Shown: one piece after another, positions 33,686 to 42,490 of the stretch
Layout: each line of letters opens with the position of its first letter
How positions within the stretch are numbered: position 1 is the stretch's first letter
From: an uncultured Clostridia bacterium
Lineage (GTDB): Bacteria; Bacillota; Clostridia; Oscillospirales; Ruminococcaceae
Length of the DNA stretch: 64,000 nt
Assembly: GCA_947624675.1 (NCBI GenBank)
Contig: CANQLI010000004.1
Span: forward strand, 97,310 to 161,309
Direction of reading: 5' to 3'
Translations under genes and position numbers: made by a program
Notes under the pieces: generated by a model
The model's input: the letters and a program-made list of their open reading frames with translations, nothing else
Database searches by the model: none
Told to the model about the DNA's origin: nothing

Positions 33686-34765
33686 TTAGTAATCCCAGCC
33701 CTTATACATAGTTACCTGTCCCCAGACATTTACCCAGGATGACGGAAGCTTTATATCTTTGTCGTCTTTCTTTTTATATGACTTTATCATTTTCTTTATA
33801 TCGTCTTCCGTTTCGTCATCTCTTATCTTTCTTGCTGTTATTACCCATCTTAGTCCCTTTACCTCATTTGAGCAGGTGGAAAGAGTGATATACTCATCAT
33901 CCTCTGTGCAATCTATATCGCTCGAGTACCAGCTTCTTGAGGTTATTCCCTTATAGAAATTATTAAAGGAATAGTGCGGTTCTTTTTTATCCTTTTTCTT
34001 GTCATACTTTTCAAAGTTTCCAAATCTCCAATAATCAAACATCGGATCGGTATCCTGATTTTCTTCACTCGTTCCGATAAACGCCGCAACGATTATATAT
34101 CTGTCATCTTTCGTGTATATCGTATTAAAGTCTATTAAAGGATTTTTCTTTAGGAAATCAACACCGCGCTTGTACTCAAGGAGATGTGTAAACATATTTC
34201 CGAGGCTTCTCATATTGTGTCCGTAGATCACCATATTATCGGCTCTTTCATATCCTGTCACCGGGTAATAGTAATCCGCAAAAAGCGAGCCCCACTCACA
34301 ATACTCTTTATAAATATTTTTATATAGGTAATAGTCGTTATCCTTTGATTGCATTACAGGATAGTTTATAAACATAGTTTTTTCATCATCGGGATCAGCC
34401 CTGAATGTCGGAATATCTATCCAGCCGATAACATCCTTATTAAGCGAATACAGCTCATACCACTGCGGGAGCATATTATCCGGCGGCTCTGCGTCCGGCG
34501 GAAGTGTGACCGGCTCATTGTCAAGTTTAGGAGAAAGCTCCTGAAGCGCTACATTTGCCTGTCTGCTCTCCTCTGTTCCGTAGTAAAAATCAACAAGCTG
34601 TAAAACGCATATCGAAAAAACTACCAATGACGCTACGAATATAAACTTTCTGAAAAGGTCTGAAATCGTATCTCCTACCCAAGGCACGAAGTATTTAAGT
34701 ACCCTTATAAAAAAGTTTGTATCGTCTTTTTGAGGAAGACTTGCAAGCTCATTTTTAATTGACAT
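33686..34765 (-). CDS. class B sortase
   Basis: 359 residues from ATG 34765, preceded by GAGGGA and starting 2 bases after the CinA stop. A membrane anchor (about 38-60) precedes the sortase B fold: 'VIGWIDIPTF', 'NYPVMQSKDNDYYLYKN', catalytic His in 'VIYGHNMRSLGNMF', and catalytic Cys in 'YITLSTCSNEVKGLRWVITAR' (cut here: STCSNEV) with the Arg following. It anchors sorted proteins to the wall. No obvious sorting-signal substrate is encoded beside it. Confidence 0.93.
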   Translation of the reverse strand: MSIKNELASLPQKDDTNFFIRVLKYFVPWVGDTISDLFRKFIFVASLVVFSICVLQLVDFYYGTEESRQANVALQELSPKLDNEPVTLPPDAEPPDNMLPQWYELYSLNKDVIGWIDIPTFRADPDDEKTMFINYPVMQSKDNDYYLYKNIYKEYCEWGSLFADYYYPVTGYERADNMVIYGHNMRSLGNMFTHLLEYKRGVDFLKKNPLIDFNTIYTKDDRYIIVAAFIGTSEENQDTDPMFDYWRFGNFEKYDKKKDKKEPHYSFNNFYKGITSRSWYSSDIDCTEDDEYITLSTCSNEVKGLRWVITARKIRDDETEDDIKKMIKSYKKKDDKDIKLPSSWVNVWGQVTMYKGWDY

Positions 34766-34767
34766 AA

Positions 34768-35289
34768 TTATCCCTCGATTCTTGATTGACCGTAGAGCGC
34801 ACACAAAACCATTCTGAATGCCTCACAGGTCGTAAGCAGCCGTATTTTTTGCCTATCAAGTCCTTCTCCCCTGTTGTACAGCATAAGGTTTTTAGCTTCA
34901 ACATTTTCTTTGTACGCTACCGCTACCCAAACCGTACCTACCGGCTTTTCCTTTGTTCCACCTGTCGGTCCGGCTATTCCTGTAACAGATACAGCTATAT
35001 CGCTTCCGCTAAATGCCTTTATTCCGAGAGCCATCTCAACTGCTGTTTCCTCGCTGACAGCGCCGAATTTTTCAAGCGTTTCTGATTTTACGCCTAAAAG
35101 CCGATTTTTCATTTCGTTTGAATATGTACAAGCTCCCAGCTCATAAACCTCACTTGCGCCGCTCACAGCGGTGAGGCTTTGGCTTATCATTCCGCCTGTA
35201 CAGCTCTCGGCAAAAGAGATTTTCTCCTTATGCTCCATTAAACATTTTACCACTTTACAAGCCATACTGTCAATACTATCTGTAATCAT
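34768..35289 (-). CDS. CinA C-terminal domain protein (nicotinamide-nucleotide amidase)
   Basis: 173 residues from ATG 35289; GTG 35313 and the frame limit 35358 are alternatives, and GTG 35313 has the better ribosome site (AAGGCGG). The stand-alone PncC/CinA_C domain is shown by 'SFAESCTGGMISQSLTAVSG', 'SNEMKNRLLGV', 'VSEETAVEMA' and 'SVTGIAGPTGGTKEKPVGTV'. It deamidates NMN in pyridine-nucleotide salvage. The N-terminal COG1058 domain of full CinA is absent. Sortase B follows after 2 bases. Confidence 0.92.
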   Translation of the reverse strand: MITDSIDSMACKVVKCLMEHKEKISFAESCTGGMISQSLTAVSGASEVYELGACTYSNEMKNRLLGVKSETLEKFGAVSEETAVEMALGIKAFSGSDIAVSVTGIAGPTGGTKEKPVGTVWVAVAYKENVEAKNLMLYNRGEGLDRQKIRLLTTCEAFRMVLCALYGQSRIEG

Positions 35290-35462
35290 TTTGTCACTTT
35301 TGTCATATTCCACTCTGTTTATCCGCCTTTTTATTTTATTTTGCACATAATTTCTCACTAAAATATTACAAATTTGTTAACTGATTCCTTCGGCTAACCA
35401 ATTAAGAACTTTATAATACTATCCGGTTGAGCGTAAAATTTTTAAACAACCCGTTCTTATTC

Positions 35463-36635
35463 CTAATTTGCCGAGATAATATACGCTTTGGTATCATTGA
35501 TCGCCTGATTTATAAGCGGCTCGAAATCAAATGCCGCCTGAGCCTTTTCGACCTCCTCAAGCCGGGGCTTTGTCTTTGGATGTCTTGGGGTGAAAACGGT
35601 ACAGCAATCCTCATACGGCTCTATTGATGTATCATATGTTCCTATTTTCCTTGACACCTCGACGATCTCTGTTTTATCCATTCCTATAAGCGGACGGAAA
35701 ACAGGTATTTTGCATACCGCGTCTGTACACACCATAGCAAGCATAGTCTGGCTCGCGACCTGACCGATACTTTCCCCTGTCACAAGACAGCTTGCTCCAA
35801 CGCTAAGGGCTATCCTCTGTGATATTTCCATCATTATCCGCCTCATAACTATTGTGAACAGTTCCTCGGGACAATGCTCTTTTATCATTTCCTGTATCCT
35901 TGTAAACGGCACACAGTGAAAATTCACAGCCCCTGTGTACTCGCTCATTATCTTAGCAAGCTCTTCTACCTTTAATCTGGCTCTTTCGGATGTATACGGC
36001 GGAGCCTCAAAATGAACAGCGTCAACTATAACTCCTCTTTTTGCCATCATATATCCTGCGACAGGAGAGTCGATACCTCCCGAAAGTAGGAGCAATGCCC
36101 TTCCTGATGTCCCAACAGGTAGTCCTCCCGCTCCGTCTGTTTTGTATGCGTGGACAAAAGCGTTTTCTTCTCTTATCTCGACAGTAACTGTTACCTGTGG
36201 TTCGTGTACATCGACTTCAAGGTGACTGTACTCATCAAGTATTTTTGCCCCAAGCTCCCTTTGAAGCTCCGGCGAAGTCATACAAAAGCTTTTGTCTGCT
36301 CTCTTAGCCTCGACCTTAAAGGTCTTTGCACCGTCAAGGGTATCCTTTAAATACGGCAGGGAGCATTTCACAATATCCGAAAAATCCTTCTTACAGATTA
36401 TCGCTCTGCATATTTTTGTCACACCGAAAACCTTCGTAAGCTTAGCGAGTACCACATCTATGTCCTCATCACCCTGCGGTTTGATATAAAGGGTGGACTG
36501 AGCCCGTGTGTATTCAAAGCTTCCGATGTGTCTGAGCCTTCTCTTTATATTCTTTACAAGCACATCCTCAAAGCTTTTCTTATTAAGTCCCTTAAGCGCT
36601 ATTTCGCCGTATTTTAACAGCAGCATTTCTTCCAT
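35463..36635 (-). CDS. thiI: tRNA 4-thiouridine synthetase
   Basis: 390 residues from ATG 36635; TTG 36644 is equally placed relative to GGGAGAA. An N-terminal ferredoxin-like and THUMP domain (about 1-165) precedes the PP-loop 'LLLSGGIDSPVAGYMMAKRG'. There is no C-terminal rhodanese domain, as usual in Firmicutes. It adenylates U8 of tRNA and inserts sulfur, and can also supply thiazole synthesis. The cysteine desulfurase gene sits immediately upstream in the same direction, the classic sulfur donor pair. Confidence 0.95.
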   Translation of the reverse strand: MEEMLLLKYGEIALKGLNKKSFEDVLVKNIKRRLRHIGSFEYTRAQSTLYIKPQGDEDIDVVLAKLTKVFGVTKICRAIICKKDFSDIVKCSLPYLKDTLDGAKTFKVEAKRADKSFCMTSPELQRELGAKILDEYSHLEVDVHEPQVTVTVEIREENAFVHAYKTDGAGGLPVGTSGRALLLLSGGIDSPVAGYMMAKRGVIVDAVHFEAPPYTSERARLKVEELAKIMSEYTGAVNFHCVPFTRIQEMIKEHCPEELFTIVMRRIMMEISQRIALSVGASCLVTGESIGQVASQTMLAMVCTDAVCKIPVFRPLIGMDKTEIVEVSRKIGTYDTSIEPYEDCCTVFTPRHPKTKPRLEEVEKAQAAFDFEPLINQAINDTKAYIISAN

Positions 36636-36656
36636 AAAAAACAAATTCTCCCTTTC

Positions 36657-37814
36657 CTATCGTCTTATCCTTACAAGGCTTTTCATCGCATTTTGTATTT
36701 CAAAAACCAGCCTGTCCACCTCATCCTCGGTGTTGTCCGCACAAAAGCTTATCCTTATAGTGGAGTCAAGCTCGCTTTCGCTGTAACCAAAAGCCTTAAG
36801 CGTATCACTTTTTTTGCCCTTTGCACAGGCAGACCCCGAAGAAACATATATCTCCCGCTCTTCAAGGAAGTGTAAAAGCGTTTCACTTTTATATCCACTT
36901 ACCGTAAGGCTGTTTACATACGGCAGGTGATTATTGAACTCGTGAAGATAAACACCGTCGAGAGCCTCTACATTCTTCTTTAACCGTTGCTTTAAGCGCT
37001 CGGCTTTTTCATATCTTTCGCTAAGTGTTTTAGAATACTCACTCACAGCCTCGCCAAACGCAGTTATCAGCGGAACCGATTCAGTCCCCGAACGAAAGCC
37101 CTTTTCCTGACCGCCGCCGACAATAAACGGCTTTAAATTTAATCCTTTCTTGATATAAAGTGCGCCCACACCCTTCGGAGAATAAACCTTATGACCGCTA
37201 ATGGAGATCATATCGGCGCAAAGCGTTTTTACATTTATCGGCAGCTTTAAAAATCCCTGAACAGCATCTGTGTGTGTATATATCTCCTTATCCGCCGCCT
37301 TTACCGCCTTGAATATCCCGGATATATCGTTTATCGCTCCCGTTTCATTATTGACCGACATTACTGATACCAAAAGGGTATTTTTGTCTATGTATTTTAA
37401 AACCTCTTTAGGACTTATAGCTCCGCTGCTGTCGGGTAAAAGCCTTATGACTTCAAATCCCTGTTCCTCAAGTCTCTTTATCGGCGCAAGAACGCTCGGG
37501 TGTTCGGTTTGTGAAGTGATTATTCTTTTTCTCCTTTTTCCCCTTGTAAAGGCTGAGGAAAACACAGCTGTATTGTTGCTTTCTGTAGCGCCTGAAGTAA
37601 AAAAGATCTCCTTCTCGTCCGCGTTTAAAGCTTTAGCGATAGTTTCTCTTGAGTCTTTTATGAGCCTTTCGGCTTCAAGCCCCATATTATGAAGGCTTGA
37701 TGGGTTCCCCCACATTTCACATAAAGCCTTATTTACCGCCGCAACAGCCCTTTCACACGGCTTAGTGGTAGAAGAATTGTCAAAATATATCAAGGTATCG
37801 TTTCCTCTCTTCAT
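36657..37814 (-). CDS. cysteine desulfurase (NifS/IscS family)
   Basis: 385 residues as read from ATG 37814, whose AAAGG ribosome site is very close. TTG 37793, with GAGAGGAAA at better spacing, would give 378 residues. PLP-enzyme motifs: 'IYFDNSSTTKP', 'TSGATESNNTAV', the PLP lysine in 'ISGHKVYSPKGVGALYI', 'RSGTESVP', and the active-site Cys in 'SSGSACAKGKKS'. It takes sulfur from cysteine and, given the neighbour thiI, probably feeds tRNA thiolation (the NifZ-ThiI pairing of Bacillus). Confidence 0.95.
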   Translation of the reverse strand: MKRGNDTLIYFDNSSTTKPCERAVAAVNKALCEMWGNPSSLHNMGLEAERLIKDSRETIAKALNADEKEIFFTSGATESNNTAVFSSAFTRGKRRKRIITSQTEHPSVLAPIKRLEEQGFEVIRLLPDSSGAISPKEVLKYIDKNTLLVSVMSVNNETGAINDISGIFKAVKAADKEIYTHTDAVQGFLKLPINVKTLCADMISISGHKVYSPKGVGALYIKKGLNLKPFIVGGGQEKGFRSGTESVPLITAFGEAVSEYSKTLSERYEKAERLKQRLKKNVEALDGVYLHEFNNHLPYVNSLTVSGYKSETLLHFLEEREIYVSSGSACAKGKKSDTLKAFGYSESELDSTIRISFCADNTEDEVDRLVFEIQNAMKSLVRIRR

Positions 37815-37993
37815 TATCCTTTTATTTGGTTACATTTAATTTTAGCATATTTGATTTTATTTTTCAATCTTTTTAAATAATTAAAGTCTTACCGTTATTC
37901 AACAAGCTTTAGAAGGATATTACTGCCGACAGAGTAACAAGCAAAAGCTGCCTGCTAATAACAAATCGGAAATATGTAGTGCCCGCTACTTTA

Positions 37994-38114
37994 TGAACAG
38001 AATATGAACATTGTAAACATTTTGTTACGAAATATGATTTATTTTATGAAGAATGTACGTTTGCGTACATTTTTTCCTGATTTTGCGCTGTTAGTGAAAG
38101 GAGATAAAAAATAA
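37994..38114 (+). repeat. dispersed repeat, copy D
   Basis: Core with ATGTACG-TTTG-CGTACAT plus T6. The ORF 38004-38114 (36 codons) reads MNIVNILLRN ... KNVRLRTFFPDFALLVKG. Compared with copy A, several changes fall in third codon positions (AAT/AAC, CTA/CTG, GTA/GTG). It lies between the divergent desulfurase and ypeB genes. Bases 37815-37993 and 38115-38264 show no other feature. Confidence 0.8.
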
Positions 38115-38264
38115 AAAATTACGCTCGGTCTTATTTAAAAACATATATTTCAGTTATATAAGAAATTTTGCATATTATCTCAAAGATTGCTAATAATAAA
38201 ATCAAATAAAATTATAATTATCCGCCGATGTAAAAAAATTGTCGTCGGCAGAATGGAGAGCATT

Positions 38265-39599
38265 ATGAACAACAGAACAAAAATACGGCTTATCACCTAC
38301 ACTATCGCGATAGCTTTGGTACTCATAATACAAAACTTTTGCCTGATGACAAGGTCACATAACGCAGAGCTTGCGCTTGAATACGGCTATCTCCGTGCGA
38401 TAGAGGACCTATCAATGAGCGCTGACAATGTAAGCGTAAACCTTGAAAAGAGTATGTATTCAAACGATGCGTCGATGCTTGAGGAAATCTCGAATTCACT
38501 GTCGAGAGATGCCTCGGCGGCGAAAAGCTGTCTTTCACAGCTTCCTGTCGGAGAGCTTAATCTTGAGGACACCTACAAATTCTTTTCTCAGGTAGGAAAT
38601 TACTCATCAGCCCTTGCTAACAAGCTTGCCGACGGAAAAACTCTGTCCGACTCTGAATACGAAACGCTCGGAAAGCTTTATGATTTTTCCGTTTCTTTAA
38701 AGGACAAGCTCTGGCGTGTTGAAAAGGGTATAGAGGACGGAGGTGCGCTGAGCTATGAAAAAGTATCAGCCATAAACGACGATTCGTTTAAAAACGGAGA
38801 AGAACCTTCTCCCGGCTTTGAAGAATTAGAATCCACCTTTGACAACTATCCGACACTGATTTACGACGGTCCGTATTCAGATCATCTTCTCATTAAATCG
38901 CCTGAGCTTATCAAGGGAAAGGCGATAATCGAAAAGGACAAGGCAAGAGTAAAGGCGTCTGAAGTCACAAATATTGATTCGGATAAGCTCGTTTACTATA
39001 CTACCGAGCAAAGCAGTATGCCCTCTTATCTTTTCAGAAATGAGGACACAATATGTGCGATCACCGTAAACGGCGGCTACTGCTCGTATATGCTAAAGGA
39101 CAGAAATGTCAGCAAAACCAATCTCATAAATGAAGAGGCTGTACGCTATGCGGACAAATATCTTTCCGATCTTGGTATAGAAAATATGAAAGAGACCTAT
39201 TATGAAGCCTACAACAACATTTTGACTGTAAACTATGCACATTCAGACGGTGATATTTTGTACTACCCTGACCTTATAAAGGTTTCGGTTGCGCTTGACA
39301 ACGGCGAGATACTCGGTTTTGACGCCAGGGGATATATTTCAAACCACTATGACAGACAACTCAAAAAGCCGGAGATAACCGTTGAAAAGGCAAAGGAAAA
39401 GGTTTCTCCTAAGCTTGAGGTAGAAAGCGTACAAAAGGCTCTTATCCCAACAGGGACCGGCTCAGAAATGCTTTGCTATGAATTTAAAGCAAAGGGTGAA
39501 AACGATGCCGATGTGCTTGTTTATATAAACTGTGAGACCGGTGCCGAGGAACAGATACTGATTCTTATTGAAAACGAAAACGGATCATTAACGGTTTAA
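38265..39599 (+). CDS. ypeB: germination protein YpeB
   Basis: 444 residues from ATG 38265, preceded by GGAGAG; upstream in-frame starts lack a ribosome site. An N-terminal signal anchor (about 9-28) is followed by the YpeB helical domain ('FFSQVGNYSSALANKLADGK', 'LSDSEYETLGKLY') and C-terminal PepSY-like repeats ('EAVRYADKYLSDLGIENMKE', 'VEKAKEKVSPKLEVES'). YpeB is a spore inner-membrane partner that stabilises the cortex-lytic enzyme SleB. No sleB gene is beside it here, although the two are usually adjacent. It marks the organism as a spore former. Enolase follows 14 bases later. Confidence 0.9.
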   Translation: MNNRTKIRLITYTIAIALVLIIQNFCLMTRSHNAELALEYGYLRAIEDLSMSADNVSVNLEKSMYSNDASMLEEISNSLSRDASAAKSCLSQLPVGELNLEDTYKFFSQVGNYSSALANKLADGKTLSDSEYETLGKLYDFSVSLKDKLWRVEKGIEDGGALSYEKVSAINDDSFKNGEEPSPGFEELESTFDNYPTLIYDGPYSDHLLIKSPELIKGKAIIEKDKARVKASEVTNIDSDKLVYYTTEQSSMPSYLFRNEDTICAITVNGGYCSYMLKDRNVSKTNLINEEAVRYADKYLSDLGIENMKETYYEAYNNILTVNYAHSDGDILYYPDLIKVSVALDNGEILGFDARGYISNHYDRQLKKPEITVEKAKEKVSPKLEVESVQKALIPTGTGSEMLCYEFKAKGENDADVLVYINCETGAEEQILILIENENGSLTV

Positions 39600-39613
39600 A
39601 GGAGAGGACGAAT

Positions 39614-40867
39614 ATGAGAATAAAAGAACTGACTGCCCGTGAGATTTTAGATTCAAGAGGTAATCCTACAATACGGACCACGGTAACTCTTTATGATTCG
39701 ACCTCAGCCTCCGCTAGTGTCCCCTCTGGGGCTTCAACCGGAAAATTTGAGGCTGCGGAACTTAGAGATAACGACAAAAACCGCTACGGCGGAAAGGGCG
39801 TATTAAACGCTGTTAAAAATGTAAATGAAACAATATCTCCACAGATCTGCGGCTGTGAATTTACTCAGACAGAGCTTGACAGTACTCTTAAGGCTATGGA
39901 CGGTACGCAAAATCTGAAAAGCCTCGGTGCGAACGCTATACTTTCCGTTTCCCTAGCCTTTGCAAGAGCAGAAGCCAAAGCAAAAAAGGTGTCGCTTTTT
40001 GAACATCTCGGAAACGGAGCAAAGCTTCCAGTTCCAATGCTAAACATTTTAAACGGCGGTGCTCACGCTGCAAACAATCTTGATATTCAGGAATTTATGA
40101 TAATGCCGGTGGGCTTTACAAAATTTGAAAACGCCCTTGAAGCAAGCGTTTGTGTATATCACACACTTGGCAGCATTTTAAAAAGCAAAGGGCTATCCTC
40201 TACCGTCGGAGACGAAGGCGGCTTTGCGCCGGATTTAAAGGACGAGCGGGAAGCTATTGAAATGATCCTTGAAGCGATAAAACAGTCAGGCTTTAACTGT
40301 GAAAAAGATTTTAAACTCGCACTTGATATGGCGGCGAGCGAATGGAAAACCACAGACGGCTATTTTCTTCCGAAGCTAAAGCGTCAGATGTCGTCAGACG
40401 AGCTTATAGAATACACCGAAAAGCTGACCTCTGACTATCCTATAATCTCGGTTGAGGATCCGCTCGGCGAGGAGGATTACGAAGGATTTAAGGAGCTTAC
40501 AAAAAGAATAGGAGACAGGGTACAGATAGTCGGTGACGACTTATTTGTCACCAACAAGCAGAGACTCAAGGACGGCATTTCGGGTGGGTATGCAAACGCT
40601 ATCTTAATAAAACTCAATCAGATCGGAACTCTTACGGATACGATAGACACCGTCCACACCGCAAAAAAATCCGCATATAAAACTATTATCTCACACCGCT
40701 CCGGTGAAACCTCAGATACCTTTATCGCCGACCTTGCCGTTTCGCTTAATGCCGGACAGATAAAAACAGGAGCGCCCTGCCGATCCGAAAGAGTGGAAAA
40801 ATACAACCGCCTTTTATGGATAGAAAAATCACTTGCACCGTTCTCATTTTACGGAGACTTGTTTTAA
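39614..40867 (+). CDS. eno: enolase
   Basis: 417 residues with AAAGGAGAGG before ATG 39614. It interconverts 2-phosphoglycerate and phosphoenolpyruvate. Motifs: 'REILDSRGNPTIRTTVTL', 'SGASTGKFEA', 'NILNGGAHAANNLDIQEFM', 'VGDEGGFAPDL', metal ligands in 'SVEDPLGEEDYEG' and 'QIVGDDLFVTN', 'LIKLNQIGTLTDT', and 'ISHRSGETSDTFIADLAV'. Slightly shorter than the ~430 typical. It sits downstream of ypeB, an unusual place for eno, and may share that transcript. Confidence 0.98.
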   Translation: MRIKELTAREILDSRGNPTIRTTVTLYDSTSASASVPSGASTGKFEAAELRDNDKNRYGGKGVLNAVKNVNETISPQICGCEFTQTELDSTLKAMDGTQNLKSLGANAILSVSLAFARAEAKAKKVSLFEHLGNGAKLPVPMLNILNGGAHAANNLDIQEFMIMPVGFTKFENALEASVCVYHTLGSILKSKGLSSTVGDEGGFAPDLKDEREAIEMILEAIKQSGFNCEKDFKLALDMAASEWKTTDGYFLPKLKRQMSSDELIEYTEKLTSDYPIISVEDPLGEEDYEGFKELTKRIGDRVQIVGDDLFVTNKQRLKDGISGGYANAILIKLNQIGTLTDTIDTVHTAKKSAYKTIISHRSGETSDTFIADLAVSLNAGQIKTGAPCRSERVEKYNRLLWIEKSLAPFSFYGDLF

Positions 40868-40874
40868 CTAACCA

Positions 40875-40920
40875 AAAAGCGCAAACCGGATATTATGTCA
40901 TCACTCCGTTTGCGCTTTTA
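40875..40920. terminator. bidirectional terminator between eno and the FliB-like gene
   Basis: AAAAGCGCAAAC and GTTTGCGCTTTT form a 12-bp stem around a ~21-nt loop; T-runs on both strands; convergent genes. Confidence 0.8.
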
Positions 40921-40934
40921 CATAAGCTTTGATG

Positions 40935-41948
40935 TCAACAAAGCATTTTTATTATTTCATCGACCTCGAATACTTCATCAACAAAAAAATCAAATAATAA
41001 ATTTTCAAGATTCTCTTCGCTGTATTCGATCTCTTTTGAATACATATGAGCGAGGTTTATCCGCTCGGAAAGGGACTTTCCTTTGAACAGCTCTCTTAAC
41101 ACAATAACGCTCACCGCTGCAAGCTTTACAGAAGAAAGCATCTGTCCGTCAAGCGAATGTTCAACAAAATAACGGTAGATAAAATAGCAAAATATCCTGT
41201 TCAGCTCGCTGTCGAAACCACCGTTTTCCTCTCTTACACTTTTCTTTGCCTCTCTTAAAATCTCTTCCCAGTTTTTATCTAAAATCTCCAATTCAAGAAG
41301 CTTTTCTATTGTTTCGGAAATATTACAATAGCTTTTCTCTCCGGCATATACATACGGCGATATGTCTTTATCAAGCGCCGATTCGTATTCTCCTCCCAAA
41401 ACATCTGCTTCAATACTACTGATATACTTTAATATCCCCGCTATGCTGCTTTCTATGTCATCCGAAGTTTTAATAAGGTCTGTTATTTTACTTCTTATTT
41501 CAATAATTACCTCGGCGTGATCGTCTTTAACAGACCTCTCTTCACCAATAGTCTCGTCAAAATCCAAGCTAATCGGTTCTGTCATAATAAGCCTTGCCGC
41601 CTCCTCGCAGGCAAGACCTATTCCTAACTCTTCACGATCAGAATAGGCGTTTACATATCTCGGATGCATCCTGCATATATATCCGAGCCCCTCATCTCCT
41701 AGCGACAGATACGCTTCGCACAATCCGTCGGAGCGAAGCATCGGGCACGGGTGAACTATATAATATCCGTCCTCGTCACTTCCGACAGCCAAACGAAGCT
41801 TTTTCCCAAGCTCTCCCGGAATATCCCTATATTTTTTAAATGTATCCTCATCAAGCTCTATTCTCCAGTCTGTTTTACAGCAATTATCATTGCACATATC
41901 GGCCTTACAGACAAACTTCTTGTAGTAATTTGGCATTATAACGCGCAT
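40935..41948 (-). CDS. FliB-like flagellin lysine-N-methylase family protein
   Basis: 337 residues from ATG 41948, preceded by GAGGTGAAG. The N-terminal Cys cluster 'CKADMCNDNCCKTDW' and 'HPCPMLRSDGLCEAYLSLGD' with 'YICRMHPRYV' match the FliB/YkgJ-like family thought to hold an Fe-S or metal centre. In Salmonella FliB methylates flagellin lysines. No flagellar genes are seen in this window, and this family is widespread in non-motile gut Clostridia, so the real substrate may be another surface protein. Confidence 0.82.
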   Translation of the reverse strand: MRVIMPNYYKKFVCKADMCNDNCCKTDWRIELDEDTFKKYRDIPGELGKKLRLAVGSDEDGYYIVHPCPMLRSDGLCEAYLSLGDEGLGYICRMHPRYVNAYSDREELGIGLACEEAARLIMTEPISLDFDETIGEERSVKDDHAEVIIEIRSKITDLIKTSDDIESSIAGILKYISSIEADVLGGEYESALDKDISPYVYAGEKSYCNISETIEKLLELEILDKNWEEILREAKKSVREENGGFDSELNRIFCYFIYRYFVEHSLDGQMLSSVKLAAVSVIVLRELFKGKSLSERINLAHMYSKEIEYSEENLENLLFDFFVDEVFEVDEIIKMLC

Positions 41949-42001
41949 TTTACTTCACCTCATTAAAAGTATACCACAGCTTTTTCACCCTGTCCACTTG
42001 A

Positions 42002-42030
42002 TTGACACAACAAATAAACAGTGGTATAAT
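42002..42030 (+). promoter_or_regulatory. consensus promoter of the ArsC-like gene
   Basis: TTGACA (42002-42007), 17-nt spacer, TATAAT (42025-42030): a perfect sigma-A promoter 26 bases before ATG 42056. Confidence 0.88.
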
Positions 42031-42055
42031 TCCGGTATAGGAGGGAGTGATAAAA

Positions 42056-42403
42056 ATGTTGTTTGTAAATTATCCTAAGTGTTCGACCTGTAAAAAGGCA
42101 AAGGCTTTTCTGGACAACCACGCAAAAAACTACGAGGACAGAAATATTAAGGAGGAAAATCCAACAGAGGACGAGCTAAGAGACTGGATAGAAAAAAGCG
42201 GTCTTGATGTTAAACGATTTTTTAACACAAGCGGACTTTTATACCGTTCTATGGGGCTTAAGGACAAGCTTGACTCTATGGACGACGCTCAAAAGATAAA
42301 GCTTCTGGCAACAGACGGAATGCTTGTGAAGCGCCCGATCCTCGTCACCGACAGCACAGTTCTTGTCGGCTTTAAGGAAAAAGAATGGGAAAATGTATTA
42401 TGA
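42056..42403 (+). CDS. ArsC/Spx family thioredoxin-fold protein
   Basis: 115 residues from ATG 42056, nine bases after GGAGGGA; GTG 42047 is in frame but overlaps the ribosome site. The domain is ArsC-like: 'YPKCSTCKKAKAFLDNHAKN' with a CxxC, 'DRNIKEENPTEDEL', and 'RPILVTDSTVLVGF'. The family includes glutaredoxin-dependent arsenate reductases and Spx/MgsR regulators. The absence of other ars genes and the YffB-like length make arsenate reduction doubtful. Expressed from a consensus promoter alone. Confidence 0.87.
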   Translation: MLFVNYPKCSTCKKAKAFLDNHAKNYEDRNIKEENPTEDELRDWIEKSGLDVKRFFNTSGLLYRSMGLKDKLDSMDDAQKIKLLATDGMLVKRPILVTDSTVLVGFKEKEWENVL

Positions 42404-42428
42404 CTTTAATTATCGGTATTTTCCGATT

Positions 42429-42472
42429 AAAATCCCCTGCGGCTGAGATAAGTTTTCCGCAGGGGATTTTTA
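42429..42472. terminator. bidirectional terminator between ArsC-like gene and sigma-factor gene
   Basis: AAAATCCCCTGCGG pairs with CCGCAGGGGATTTT around ~14 nt, with T-runs in both directions. Confidence 0.85.
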
Positions 42473-42490
42473 TAGTAATGAAACAAAAAT

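Noticed and set aside
40935..41948. Reading the FliB-like gene as evidence for motility
   Set aside because: No flagellar gene is present in 64 kb and this family is common in non-motile Clostridia, so it does not support flagella.
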